Shown here: in pieces, positions 8,825-17,620 of the stretch
Position numbering within the stretch: position 1 is the first letter of the stretch
Layout: each line of letters opens with the position of its first letter
From: a bacterium
Lineage (GTDB): Bacteria > Calescibacteriota > Calescibacteriia > Calescibacteriales > Calescibacteriaceae
Assembly: GCA_030550715.1 (NCBI GenBank)
Contig: JAUQOU010000013.1
Location: forward strand, 1 to 46,988
Reading direction: 5' to 3'
Length of the DNA: 46,988 nt
Program-made: the position numbers and the translations under genes
The notes under the pieces: model-generated
What the model saw: only the letters and a program-made list of their open reading frames with translations
Databases searched by the model: none
Told to the model about the DNA's origin: nothing

Positions 8825-9145
8825 GTGCAGAAGATAAAAACAGGAGATATGGTCTTTGTGCTTACAGGTAAAGATAAAGGAAAATCAGGAAGAGTCATAC
8901 GCGTTTTCCCGAAAGAACAAAGAGCAATCGTAGAAGGTATAAACAGATTGAAAAAGCACGCGAGACCAACTCCGCAATCACCTCAAGGCGGTATAATAGA
9001 AATATATGGAAAGATACATCTTTCAAACCTTATGCTCATATGCCCAAAATGCAAAAAACCTACAAGAGTAGGATTCAGAATACTTGACAATGGTAAAAAA
9101 ATAAGATATTGTAAAAAGTGCCAAGATATAGTAGATGAGGTTTAG
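8825..9145 (+). CDS. rplX: 50S ribosomal protein L24 (zinc-ribbon form)
   Basis: A 106-residue L24 with an N-terminal KOW motif (GDMVFVLTGKDKGKSGRVIR) and a C-terminal zinc ribbon with Cys73, Cys76, Cys96 and Cys99. L24 initiates 50S assembly near the tunnel exit. The start codon is GTG at 8825, preceded by an AAGGAAGG site; no ATG fits. It keeps the normal position between L14 and L5. Confidence 0.96.
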   Translation: MQKIKTGDMVFVLTGKDKGKSGRVIRVFPKEQRAIVEGINRLKKHARPTPQSPQGGIIEIYGKIHLSNLMLICPKCKKPTRVGFRILDNGKKIRYCKKCQDIVDEV

Positions 9146-9193
9146 AAGATGAAAATGAAATTAATTTGAAAAACCTGCGGAGGTGAAAATACC

Positions 9194-9787
9194 ATGAGTG
9201 AAATGGAATTATCGTATGGAAAAAAAGAAGACGAAAAAGGAAGATATATTCCGAGATTAAAAAAACACTACTTTGAATTTGTTGTCCCGAAAATGATGGA
9301 GATTTTCAAGTACGAAAATCCACTGCAAGTTCCACGAATTTACAAAATAGTTGTGAATATGGGAGTTGGGAAGTGGAGAAACGAGTCCGGCTACATAGAG
9401 GAGGCGATGCAGGACCTCTCTCTTATAACAGGTCAAAAGCCCGCCATAAGAAGAGCAAGAAAATCAATAGCTGGATTTCAGCTCAAAAAAGGAGATATAT
9501 CAGGTCTTATCGTAACACTGCGAAATAATATGATGTATGATTTCTTTGATCGTCTGATAAACGTAGCTATGCCACGAGCAAAAGATTTCAAAGGTTTTTA
9601 CTCAAGCGGATTTGATGGAAGAGGGAACTACAATATAGGAATAAGGGAACACACAATTTTCCCGGAAGTTCCCTATGCAAAAATAAAGTACGTAAAAGGA
9701 ATGAACATAACAATAGTTACAACTGCTGATAATGACCGCGAAGCGAAGGAACTTCTGAAACTTATGGGAATGCCGTTCAGAGATTAA
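9194..9787 (+). CDS. rplE: 50S ribosomal protein L5
   Basis: A 197-residue L5 that binds 5S rRNA in the central protuberance. The family blocks VPRIYKIVVNMGVGKW, TGQKPAIRRARKSIAGFQLKKG and GFDGRGNYNIGIREHTIFPE are all present. About 18 charged residues precede the normal start (length is usually near 180). GGAGG precedes the ATG. The expected following genes, rpsN, rpsH and rplF, are absent; ispG follows after 79 bases, so the ribosomal run ends here. Confidence 0.97.
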   Translation: MSEMELSYGKKEDEKGRYIPRLKKHYFEFVVPKMMEIFKYENPLQVPRIYKIVVNMGVGKWRNESGYIEEAMQDLSLITGQKPAIRRARKSIAGFQLKKGDISGLIVTLRNNMMYDFFDRLINVAMPRAKDFKGFYSSGFDGRGNYNIGIREHTIFPEVPYAKIKYVKGMNITIVTTADNDREAKELLKLMGMPFRD

Positions 9788-9866
9788 GCTCAAAAGCCAA
9801 ATTCAAAATATTTCTTAAAATTTCAGTCCTCACTTTTTTATGATAAAATTTCAATAGATATAGCTG

Positions 9867-11024
9867 ATGAATGAAAAAGAAATATTTGAAGAAGTCCATG
9901 AAAAGATAGAAGAACTAAAAAATGGCAAATCTCTGCCCGAGTATTTCAGTCCGCTCAAACGCAGAAAAACGAAGAAAATAAAGGTCGGAAGCGTTTATGT
10001 AGGAGGTGACGCTCCAATATCTGTTCAGACAATGACAAAAACTCCAACAGAAGATGTAGAAGCACTTTTGAAAGAACTTAAAGAAATTGAAGATGTAGGA
10101 GCAGACATAGTCAGAATATCCGTTCCTGACGAAAAATCTGTTATATCACTTGCAAAGGTAAGAGATAAGGTGAAGATTCCTATTGTAGCAGATATACATT
10201 TTGGTCCGCGTCCAGCTATTTTGGTTCTTCAAGATGGACTTGCAGATTGCATAAGGATAAATCCGGGAAACATAAAGGTTTCTGGGCTTGAGCATCTTGA
10301 AAAAATAGTTGAGCTTGCAAAAGAAAAGAACATACCTATTCGTGTGGGAGTTAATGCTGGGTCGCTTGAAAAACCTATCTTGCAAAGGTATGGTAAGCCA
10401 ACACCAGAAGCTCTATGTGAGAGTGCTCTGTTTAATGTAAAATTAATAGAAAAGATGGGATATTACAATATGAAGGTTTCGCTCAAATCTTCTTCACCAT
10501 ACGATACCATAAAAGCTTATCTTCTATTTTCACAGGTTAGTGATTATCCTCTGCACGTTGGAGTCACTGAGGCGGGAACTCGTCTTTCCGGAACAGCAAG
10601 GTCTGCAGTTGCGCTTGGAATACTCCTTTGGCTTGGAGTTGGAGATACTATACGGGTCTCTCTCGCAGCTCCTGCTGTTGATGAAGTCATAGTCGGAAAA
10701 AGAATTTTAGAATCGCTCGGAATAAGAGAAGAAGAAGGTAAAGTTGTAGCATGTCCGACATGCGCAAGAACTCAAATAGATGTAATAGCAATAGCAGAAG
10801 AAATAGAAAAAGAACTTATCATCTCTAAGATAAAAAGTTCCGTTGCAGTTATGGGCTGCGTTGTAAATGGACCCGGTGAGTCATACATAGCAGATTTCGG
10901 AGTCGTAGGAGGGGGAACCTCTGCGGTTTTCTATGTAGATGGAAAACCAGTGATCAAATCTGGGAAAGATACAAAAGAGATAATACAAAAACTCAAAGAG
11001 CTTATTCTTTCTCAAAGTAAATGA
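9867..11024 (+). CDS. ispG: 4-hydroxy-3-methylbut-2-enyl-diphosphate synthase
   Basis: A 385-residue IspG (GcpE), the [4Fe-4S] enzyme that converts MEcPP to HMBPP in the MEP isoprenoid pathway. The TIM-barrel part begins with SVYVGGDAPISVQTMTKTPT, and the cluster ligands Cys296 and Cys299 (ACPTCARTQ) and Cys331 (GCVVNGPGE) are all present, with Glu338 as the remaining cluster ligand or acid. About 35 charged residues precede the conserved start. It lacks the large insertion of the plant-type enzyme. No clear Shine-Dalgarno sequence is seen. It converges with the MarR gene, the two stops being 12 bases apart. Confidence 0.96.
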   Translation: MNEKEIFEEVHEKIEELKNGKSLPEYFSPLKRRKTKKIKVGSVYVGGDAPISVQTMTKTPTEDVEALLKELKEIEDVGADIVRISVPDEKSVISLAKVRDKVKIPIVADIHFGPRPAILVLQDGLADCIRINPGNIKVSGLEHLEKIVELAKEKNIPIRVGVNAGSLEKPILQRYGKPTPEALCESALFNVKLIEKMGYYNMKVSLKSSSPYDTIKAYLLFSQVSDYPLHVGVTEAGTRLSGTARSAVALGILLWLGVGDTIRVSLAAPAVDEVIVGKRILESLGIREEEGKVVACPTCARTQIDVIAIAEEIEKELIISKIKSSVAVMGCVVNGPGESYIADFGVVGGGTSAVFYVDGKPVIKSGKDTKEIIQKLKELILSQSK

Positions 11025-11036
11025 TAAATGATGTTC

Positions 11037-11747
11037 TTAAGTATAGCTAATCCGAGTTTTTTCTTCGGGCTCTGATTTTCTCTTTTTTCTTTCTTTTCTC
11101 TGTTTGGGAATTTTACTTTCAAAGTATGAACAATCTATCTTTATTATTTCTGGTTTTATAAAAGTGTTGAGTTTTGAGCAGAACATAGAACCGTCTTTCG
11201 ATTCTGTCATAAAAGCGCAGAAAATACACGAGGCAATTGGCTTTGCTAAATTATTTTCTACCATCTTTGATAAGATAAGAAGCAGGGAAAGCAATATATC
11301 ATTCTTCTTTTCTTTTTCAATTTTTCCGATGGCTTTTCTTATATCTTTTGCGTACCCCGAAATCTCTACAGACATTTGAACACCCTTTGGAGTTAGAGAA
11401 AGGATGTGAGACCTTCTGTTTTGTGGGTTTACCGACTTTTCTACTAAACCTTTTTCAATCAGGTTATCAACCGCTCTTGAAATTGTAGGTTTTGAGACAC
11501 CAAGTTCCTCAGCAATAAAACTTATGTTTTTTCTCCCCTCCGGTGAGAACAGAAGATGAAGGATAATCTGCCCCTGTGTTTCGGTTATACCGTATTTTTT
11601 CGCCTTCTCCCATAGCTTCGCCTTCATTATCTTTGATATCTTATCTATAAGCGTTATTATCTTGCTCTCGGATTCATATTCATATAAAATGGGATTAAAA
11701 GGATTCTCCTCAACACCTGTTCCTATTTGAACCTTATCTTCACTCAT
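11037..11747 (-). CDS. MarR-family regulator with C-terminal four-cysteine cluster
   Basis: A 236-residue protein. Residues about 35-165 form a MarR winged helix: NISFIAEELGVSKPTISRAVD is the helix-turn-helix and NPQNRRSHILSLTPKG the wing. The C-terminal part adds Cys174, Cys177, Cys190 and Cys206 (C-x2-C-x12-C-x15-C) and then a basic KERKKRK tail. Four spaced cysteines suggest a bound metal or iron-sulfur cluster, so it may sense redox state or metals; this is inference. MarR proteins usually autoregulate, and a palindrome lies 33 bases before the start. The length is well above the usual 140-160 residues. Confidence 0.85.
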   Translation of the reverse strand: MSEDKVQIGTGVEENPFNPILYEYESESKIITLIDKISKIMKAKLWEKAKKYGITETQGQIILHLLFSPEGRKNISFIAEELGVSKPTISRAVDNLIEKGLVEKSVNPQNRRSHILSLTPKGVQMSVEISGYAKDIRKAIGKIEKEKKNDILLSLLLILSKMVENNLAKPIASCIFCAFMTESKDGSMFCSKLNTFIKPEIIKIDCSYFESKIPKQRKERKKRKSEPEEKTRISYT

Positions 11748-11779
11748 AGCAAAAATTAGCTTTTGATAAATTTAACTAT

Positions 11780-11792
11780 TCTAACTATTAGA
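11780..11792. promoter_or_regulatory. Candidate MarR operator
   Basis: TCTAA and TTAGA flank a 3-base centre, 33 bases upstream of the marR-like start and within the 197-base divergent region shared with the receiver gene. Direct copies of AACTATT lie beside it and GATAAATT copies flank the whole. The size and place fit an autoregulatory site, but binding is unproven and the region is AT-rich. Confidence 0.35.
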
Positions 11793-11944
11793 TAAATTAA
11801 TTTATTTTATAAAATTTTCTTGAATTTTTACTTTATTTTTGCCCAAATTTTAGCACCATTAACCGAACTTTTATATCCCTTACACAAGAAATTAAATCAA
11901 GAAAAGTCAAAATAAATCCGAAAAAAGTAAAATTTATATAGGGT

Positions 11945-12340
11945 ATGCCTCTGCCTCCAAAAGATGTGAAAATCCTTGTGGTAGATGACCAACCCATGAT
12001 AAGAAACATAATAAAAGACATATTATCTAAGCTTGGATACACAAATGTGAAAGATGCAGAAAATGGAATTCAAGCTCTTGAAAAGCTGAAAGCAGAAAAA
12101 TTTGACATAGTGTTTTTAGATTGGAATATGCCCGTTATGCAGGGAATAGATGTTCTGCGTGAGTTAAGAAAAATGCCAGCTTATAAAGACACCCCGGTCA
12201 TAATGGTAACCGCAGAGGCAGAAAAAGAAAAAGTCATAGCTGCAATACAAGAAGGAGTAACAAATTACATAGTAAAGCCATTCAAACCCGGCACACTTAA
12301 AGATAAACTCGCTGAATCATGGAAAGAAAAAACTGAATAG
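11945..12340 (+). CDS. CheY-like single-domain response regulator
   Basis: A 131-residue stand-alone receiver domain. The acidic pair Asp14-Asp15, the phospho-acceptor Asp59 (FLDWNMP), the conserved threonine in VIMVTAEA and the lysine in YIVKPFKPGTL are all in place, so it should be phosphorylated by a histidine kinase. There is no output domain, so it acts by protein contact, as CheY does on the flagellar motor. No chemotaxis or kinase genes are nearby, so a role in motility is not proven. It lacks a Shine-Dalgarno sequence; TATATA lies 4 bases before the ATG. Confidence 0.92.
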   Translation: MPLPPKDVKILVVDDQPMIRNIIKDILSKLGYTNVKDAENGIQALEKLKAEKFDIVFLDWNMPVMQGIDVLRELRKMPAYKDTPVIMVTAEAEKEKVIAAIQEGVTNYIVKPFKPGTLKDKLAESWKEKTE

Positions 12341-12407
12341 CAAAATATCTCAAAAATCTTTTCAGCTCTGCAATTTTATAGAATTTCTCGCCTAAAATAT
12401 TTCAAAT

Positions 12408-13676
12408 ATGACCGCTAACTACATAGTTCCACCTATTTTCCTGAAAAAAGAAGGAAAGATAATTTTGGGACTTGAAAGGTTAGAAAAAATTCTTGTGTAT
12501 TTTGGAAATCCTCAGAAAAGGTTTTTATCTATCACGATCGCTGGAACAGTAGGGAAAGGTCAGATCACAACTCAAATTGCATTTGAGCTTTCTCGTTTTC
12601 TGAAAGTCGGACTTTACACCTCTCCGCACCTTGAAAGGTTCTCAGAAAGAATAAAAATTGTTTCTGATATGAAAGAGGAAGAGATTTCAGGAGAAGATTT
12701 ATACGATTTTTCTTATCTTGTTTCAGAGGCGGAAGAAAAGTTAGGTGTTGAGCTCACATATTTTGAGCATGCTACTGCGGTAGCTTTTCTGTATTTTGCC
12801 GAAAAGAAAGTAGATTTCGCCTGTCTTGAGATAGGTCTTGGAGGAAGGCTTGACGCGGTTTCGCTCGCACGCTCCCCCATTGCGGTAATATCACGAATTG
12901 ACTTTGACCATGAAGAACTTCTTGGAAACACTCTTTTCTCAATCGCACTTGAAAAAGCTCTCTGCGTACCCCCTGAATCAACACGCATAACAATACATAA
13001 AGAAGGTGAAGAGCAGTTTTCAGCAATAAGCTCTGTATCAAAAGGAGAAATAATAAATGACTTTTCATATTCGCTTGATAACATAGAAAAACATCACTTT
13101 TACGAAAAGTTCTCAATAAGAATAAGCGAAAGGAAATATGGGGAAGTTTTCACCGATTTTTTCGGCATCAGACCTTTTGTTGAAAATGCGGTTCTATCTT
13201 CTTTCGCCTCTTTCTTCGTTCTCAAAAACTTCTTCGGAAAAGAAAAAAGAGATTTCTCATACGATATAAGAAGAGTCAAAGGCAGATTTGAAGTTTTTCA
13301 AAACATCATATACGATGGAGGTCATAATCCTATTTCTGCAAAATGCTTATTTTTATCACTGCCCGATGACAAGTTCAACTTCCTCGTTTCATTCAAAAAA
13401 GATAAAAAATGGAAAAGATTTTTAGATATACTCTCCCCGAAAATCAAAAACCTCTACATAACCCGCTACCCAGATGAAGGATGGGAAGAAGAAGATAAAA
13501 TATACCATTTTGCAAAATCAAAAGGAATTAACGCTTACAAAATACCGTATGAAGAGATAGTTGATTTTGCTACCGCTTTATCTGAAAAAGAACCACTTGT
13601 GATAACAGGAACATTTTATTTGTACCCCGCATTTGCGACAATAAAGAAAAACATGATGAAAGAGAAAAAACCCTGA
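12408..13676 (+). CDS. folC: Folylpolyglutamate/dihydrofolate synthase homologue
   Basis: A 422-residue Mur-ligase-fold enzyme of the FolC family, which adds glutamate to folates and often makes dihydrofolate from dihydropteroate. Evidence includes the ATP loop GTVGKGQ (46-52), the SPHLERFSERI block, CLEIGLGGRLDAV, and IDFDHEELLGNT with the His that binds metal. In the C-terminal domain YDGGHNPISA is diagnostic. The usual loop is GTNGKGS; both the Asn and the Ser are changed here, which may alter kinetics or specificity. It starts 67 bases after the receiver gene without a ribosome-binding site. Confidence 0.9.
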   Translation: MTANYIVPPIFLKKEGKIILGLERLEKILVYFGNPQKRFLSITIAGTVGKGQITTQIAFELSRFLKVGLYTSPHLERFSERIKIVSDMKEEEISGEDLYDFSYLVSEAEEKLGVELTYFEHATAVAFLYFAEKKVDFACLEIGLGGRLDAVSLARSPIAVISRIDFDHEELLGNTLFSIALEKALCVPPESTRITIHKEGEEQFSAISSVSKGEIINDFSYSLDNIEKHHFYEKFSIRISERKYGEVFTDFFGIRPFVENAVLSSFASFFVLKNFFGKEKRDFSYDIRRVKGRFEVFQNIIYDGGHNPISAKCLFLSLPDDKFNFLVSFKKDKKWKRFLDILSPKIKNLYITRYPDEGWEEEDKIYHFAKSKGINAYKIPYEEIVDFATALSEKEPLVITGTFYLYPAFATIKKNMMKEKKP

Positions 13677-13706
13677 ACATTTTTGCTATCGCCAAAATTA
13701 ATTTTC

Positions 13707-15341
13707 TCACTTTCTCAGTATATTTGTTCTTTCAAGAATGAGCTTATATTCTATTGAGTCCATAAGAGCTTTCCACGATGCCTGAATTATGTTCTCTGAA
13801 ACACCTACCGTTCCCCATCTTCTTTTCTTATCTCCTGACTCTATAAAGACCCTCACTTTTGCTCCAGTGCCTTGACTTCCAGATACCACTCTCACCCTGA
13901 AATCTGTGAGTTCTATCTCTTTTATTTCAGGGAAGAACTTTTCAAGGGCTTTTCGCAGTGCCTTATCAAGAGCATTTACAGGACCATTTCCATCAGATGC
14001 GGTGTGCTCTCTTATACCATCTACCGATAATCTAACTGTTGCTTGACAATGTATATCGCTTCCCGATTTTTTCCCTTCTTCGTTTTCCGCTCTGTATATA
14101 AGAACGGTGAAGCTTTCAAAATCAAAAAATTTCGGTTTTTTCCCGAGCTCCTCAAGAATAAGGATATACAAAGAAGCGTCCGCCATTTCAAAATCATACC
14201 CTTCCTTCTCAAGGTGCTTTATCTTTTCAAGTATTCTTTTAGCGACCTTCTCATCTGGTTCAAAACCAAGTTCTTCAAGTTTGAGTTTTATGGCGGTTTT
14301 TCCTGCAAGGTCTGAAACCAAAATCTTTCTCTTATTTCCAACAAGCTCGGGGTTCATATGCTCATAAGAAGAAATCTCTTTTGAAATGGCGTCAATATGA
14401 ACACCCCCCTTGTGAGCAAAAGCCGATTCTCCAACAAATGGCTGATTTTTCGGAGGAGAGAAATTTGATAACTCCCATATAATATCTGATACCTCTTTCA
14501 GTTTTGAAACATCTGGCGATATGTCAAACCCCATCTTGAACTTCAAGATAGGGATTATTGATGTTAAATTTGCGTTTCCACATCTTTCTCCAAGTCCGTT
14601 TATTGTGCCTTGAACTTGTGTGACACCCACTCTTACTGCTTCAATAGAGTTTATAACGGCAAGGTCAAGGTCGTTGTGAACATGAATTCCGAATTTGATC
14701 TCTGGAAAAAGCCCGATAACCTCTTCAATTGTCTCTCTTACAAACCAAGGGAGAGAACCACCATTAGTATCACACAGAACAATCCAGTCAGCTCCGCCTT
14801 CAATAGCGCTTTCAATGCATTTTATAGCGTAGGTTTTATTGTATCTGAAACCATCAAAAAAATGCTCGGCATCAAATATAACTTCTCTCCCTTCACCTTT
14901 CAAAAACTTTACAGAATCCTTTATCATTCTCAGGTTCTCTTCAAGTGTTGTTCTGAGAACTTTTTCAACATGCAGAGTCCATGATTTTCCGTATATGGTT
15001 ATAGTAGGAGTATCGGCAGAAACGAGCTTTATAAGTTGTTCGTCAGTTTCTGCTTTTTTTCCCTGCCTGCAAGTTGAGCCGAAGGCGACAAGCTTTGCTT
15101 TTTTCAATTTCTCTCCACGCATCAGTTTGAAGAACTCTTCATCTTTCGGATTAGACCCTGGCCAGCCCCCTTCAATATAGTCAACCCCAAAATCGTCAAG
15201 AACCTTTGCTATTTTCAATTTATCTTCAAGAGTCCATGAGTAGCCCAGACCCTGGGAGCCATCTCTCAGTGTTGTATCATAAATGAAAATTTTTCTTCTT
15301 TCTCCACTATTTTTCTCATCTGGACTTGATTTTTTTTCCAT
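13707..15341 (-). CDS. cimA: (R)-citramalate synthase
   Basis: A 544-residue member of the isopropylmalate/homocitrate synthase family. The HMGL-like barrel starts with DTTLRDG (22-28) and has the metal-binding HVHND (220-224). Features typical of CimA rather than LeuA are the GYSWTLEDKLKIA start, GGWPGSNPKDEEFF and a length near 530. The C-terminal LeuA-type allosteric domain (about 420-535) is present. The enzyme condenses pyruvate with acetyl-CoA to citramalate, opening the threonine-independent isoleucine route. The gene stands alone, converging on folC with 30 bases between the stops. Feedback inhibition by isoleucine is expected from the family. Confidence 0.92.
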   Translation of the reverse strand: MEKKSSPDEKNSGERRKIFIYDTTLRDGSQGLGYSWTLEDKLKIAKVLDDFGVDYIEGGWPGSNPKDEEFFKLMRGEKLKKAKLVAFGSTCRQGKKAETDEQLIKLVSADTPTITIYGKSWTLHVEKVLRTTLEENLRMIKDSVKFLKGEGREVIFDAEHFFDGFRYNKTYAIKCIESAIEGGADWIVLCDTNGGSLPWFVRETIEEVIGLFPEIKFGIHVHNDLDLAVINSIEAVRVGVTQVQGTINGLGERCGNANLTSIIPILKFKMGFDISPDVSKLKEVSDIIWELSNFSPPKNQPFVGESAFAHKGGVHIDAISKEISSYEHMNPELVGNKRKILVSDLAGKTAIKLKLEELGFEPDEKVAKRILEKIKHLEKEGYDFEMADASLYILILEELGKKPKFFDFESFTVLIYRAENEEGKKSGSDIHCQATVRLSVDGIREHTASDGNGPVNALDKALRKALEKFFPEIKEIELTDFRVRVVSGSQGTGAKVRVFIESGDKKRRWGTVGVSENIIQASWKALMDSIEYKLILERTNILRK

Positions 15342-15486
15342 AAAATTTTATTTTAACCTTGAACACAGAAGTTAAGCGTTTTTTCAGAATTCCAAAACCA
15401 TAACAAGAGATATTCCTCACGAATTTTTCCCTTTCTTTGTTCAGATTTTCAAATCAACACTGCACCAATTTCAGAATGTCTAATAT

Positions 15487-15930
15487 CTATTTCACTTTAC
15501 TTGTAGCTATATAGAAATAAACCTCACTTATTTTTCTGTGTATCTTTTTTGCAAGTTCTATGTTGCCCTGCAATTTGGCAAGAACATATCTTTGGTATAA
15601 AGAATCAAGTATTTTTGATTCAAAGAACCTTGGAGATATAGAATCTATAAGAATAACCAGAAAACCAAAAAAGAAAGAGCCGATCACCAAAGACAAAGGA
15701 ATAATAAGGAGAGGGTTCAAAGACAGGACAAAGTTTTTCATTTCACATGCCATAGCGAAGTTCTTTTTGTACCCGAAAATTATGAAGGACAAAAACTCGC
15801 CCGCCTTACCTAATCCGCAGATAGCAAAAGGGAAGATAAAACCAAAGATCGCTATTGATATAAGAAGTGGAATTAGACCATAGCTCTGCACTATGGATTC
15901 AAATATTATTTTTGTTCTGCTTTTCATCAT
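15487..15930 (-). CDS. Small membrane protein of unknown function
   Basis: A 147-residue protein that I do not recognise. Hydrophobic segments lie at about 13-36 (SYGLIPLLISIAIFGFIFPF) and 65-95 (LLIIPLSLVIGSFFFGFLVI), possibly with a third weaker one between. The C-terminal 50 residues are a charged helix (LYQRYVLAKLQGNIELAKKI). I chose the ATG at 15930 because AGGAGGT lies 7 bases upstream; a frame extension of 13 residues would pass through that site. Both ends are flanked by gaps of 145 bases or more. The 145-base gap to cimA shows no gene or site that I can name. Confidence 0.75.
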   Translation of the reverse strand: MMKSRTKIIFESIVQSYGLIPLLISIAIFGFIFPFAICGLGKAGEFLSFIIFGYKKNFAMACEMKNFVLSLNPLLIIPLSLVIGSFFFGFLVILIDSISPRFFESKILDSLYQRYVLAKLQGNIELAKKIHRKISEVYFYIATSKVK

Positions 15931-15968
15931 AGAGTCACCTCCTTTTTTTCTAATCCTATAAAATATCA

Positions 15969-16045
15969 CCCCGTAATTTCCCCGTTATTTGAGCAAGCCG
16001 AACATCAAACCCCGTTTTTATTCACTCCCGCTTTGAACCCCGTTA
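15969..16045. repeat. Four spaced copies of CCCCGT(T/A)
   Basis: CCCCGT followed by T or A occurs at 15969, 15980, 16010 and 16038, all in the same orientation, in the 306-base gap (15931-16236) between the small membrane protein and the aldehyde dehydrogenase. C-runs are rare in this AT-rich sequence, so clustering is notable. It could be a repeated binding site; the element is not one I recognise. Confidence 0.4.
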
Positions 16046-16112
16046 ATTGATTAAGTTTTGACCACGAAATGATTCTACTGAAACTTACTTTTTCATATAT
16101 ATATTAGTACTT

Positions 16113-16124
16113 TTTGCATGCAAA
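16113..16124. promoter_or_regulatory. 12-bp perfect palindrome upstream of the aldehyde dehydrogenase
   Basis: TTTGCATGCAAA lies 112 bases before the dehydrogenase start, downstream of an AT-rich TATATATAT tract. It is a candidate operator for a dimeric regulator. A 12-base palindrome can occur by chance, so confidence is low. Confidence 0.3.
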
Positions 16125-16236
16125 GTCAAAATTTTGTGAAATTGTTAGTAAAAGCAAATTTAAGCACAAGCAACAGATGAAATGAATAAATTTGAAATAA
16201 AATAAGGTTGGAAAATGAGAATTAAAATGAGATTAT

Positions 16237-17613
16237 ATGATGTCGGGTAAAGATGGTTCAGAAGTAGCTATATCTCAAAATCCCGCAACAGAAGAAATAA
16301 TTGCAGAACACAGATACGAAACAAAAGATGAAGCGATAAAAAAGATAGAGCTTTTGAGAGAGAAATTTCTGGAATGGAGAAAAAAGCCGATAGAGGAAAG
16401 ATGCGAGGTGATAAGGAAGATTGGAGAAGACCTGATGAGGAACAAAAGAGAGTATGCAGAACTTATCACAAGTGAGATGGGCAAACCTATATCTCAGGCG
16501 GAGAGCGAGGTAGAAAAATGCGCAAACACTTGCTACTTTTTCGCACAAAACGCAAAAAAATTTCTTGAACCGGAATATGTGAAGACAGAAGCAGATGAAA
16601 GCTATGTTGAGTTTGACCCTCTTGGAGTAATACTTGCTATAATGCCGTGGAATTTTCCATTCTGGCAGGTGATAAGATGTGCAATTCCCGCAATAGCTGC
16701 TGGGAATGTTGTTGCTCTCAAACACGCTCCGAACACCTTTTTGTGTTCAAAAAAAATCCAAGAGATATTCTCAAGATACGAAGATGGAATACTCATAAGC
16801 ATATTTTTGAAGGAAAAAGATGTGAGAGATATCATACATCTTGTTCAGGGAGTATCTTTAACCGGAAGTGTGAGAGCGGGAGAGGCGGTCGGAGAAATAG
16901 CAGGTAAAAACATAAAGCCGGTTGTCCTTGAACTCGGCGGGAGCGACCCCTTTATTGTGTTTGAAGATGCAGATATTGAAAAAGCAATAGAGACAGGTGT
17001 AAGAGCAAGAATAATAAACTCAGGTCAAAGCTGTATAGCAGCAAAAAGATTTATAGTCCACGAAAAAATATATGACGAGTTCGTAAAAGGTGTAAAAGAG
17101 AGAATAAGAAAAATAAAAATAGGCAATCCCATGGAAAATGTAGATATAGGTCCGATAGCGAGAAGGGATCTTCTTGAAAATGCTCTGCGAATAGTGAGAG
17201 AAACAGAGAAAGCCGGCGCAAAAGTTGAAGGCGGAAGAAGAATAACCGAGGTAGGATTTTTCTTCTCACCTGCAATAATAGAGGGGGCAGATTTTAGCTC
17301 TCCCGTTTTCAAAGAAGAAACATTTGCTCCAATAATGCCGATTTTCAAATTCAGAACAGAAGAGGAAGCAATTGAACTTGCGAATAAAACTGAATTCGGT
17401 CTTGGCGCTGTTATATTCACAAAAAACATTCAAAGAGCAAAGGAGATAGCAAAGTTCATTGAAGCCGGGAATGTTTTTATAAATCAGATGGTAAGAAGCG
17501 ACCCGAGATTACCCTTTGGCGGAGTTAAAAAATCTGGAATAGGAAGAGAGCTCGGAAGGTACGGTATTCTTGAATTCGTAAACATAAAATCTGTATCAAT
17601 CCTCTATCAATAG
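16237..17613 (+). CDS. NAD(P)-dependent aldehyde dehydrogenase, succinate-semialdehyde type
   Basis: A 458-residue aldehyde dehydrogenase. The key residues are Asn139 (MPWNFPFWQ), Glu232 (LELGGSDPF) and the nucleophile Cys266 ([11 protein letters not shown]), with the cofactor-site sequence [12 protein letters not shown]. The end of the protein ([19 protein letters not shown]) resembles GabD-like succinate-semialdehyde dehydrogenases of about 455 residues. The substrate cannot be fixed from sequence. The start has two adjacent ATG codons and no strong ribosome-binding site. No obvious GABA-pathway neighbours are present. Confidence 0.9.
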   Translation: MMSGKDGSEVAISQNPATEEIIAEHRYETKDEAIKKIELLREKFLEWRKKPIEERCEVIRKIGEDLMRNKREYAELITSEMGKPISQAESEVEKCANTCYFFAQNAKKFLEPEYVKTEADESYVEFDPLGVILAIMPWNFPFWQVIRCAIPAIAAGNVVALKHAPNTFLCSKKIQEIFSRYEDGILISIFLKEKDVRDIIHLVQGVSLTGSVRAGEAVGEIAGKNIKPVVLELGGSDPFIVFEDADIEKAIETGVRARIINSGQSCIAAKRFIVHEKIYDEFVKGVKERIRKIKIGNPMENVDIGPIARRDLLENALRIVRETEKAGAKVEGGRRITEVGFFFSPAIIEGADFSSPVFKEETFAPIMPIFKFRTEEEAIELANKTEFGLGAVIFTKNIQRAKEIAKFIEAGNVFINQMVRSDPRLPFGGVKKSGIGRELGRYGILEFVNIKSVSILYQ

Positions 17614-17620
17614 AGCAAAT

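Noticed and set aside
12713-13116. Two minus-strand frames over 110 codons
   Set aside because: Both are antisense to folC and lack any domain pattern.
16258-16725. Long minus-strand frame of 155 codons
   Set aside because: It is antisense to the aldehyde dehydrogenase and rich in Cys, Phe and Tyr, as expected for a shadow frame.
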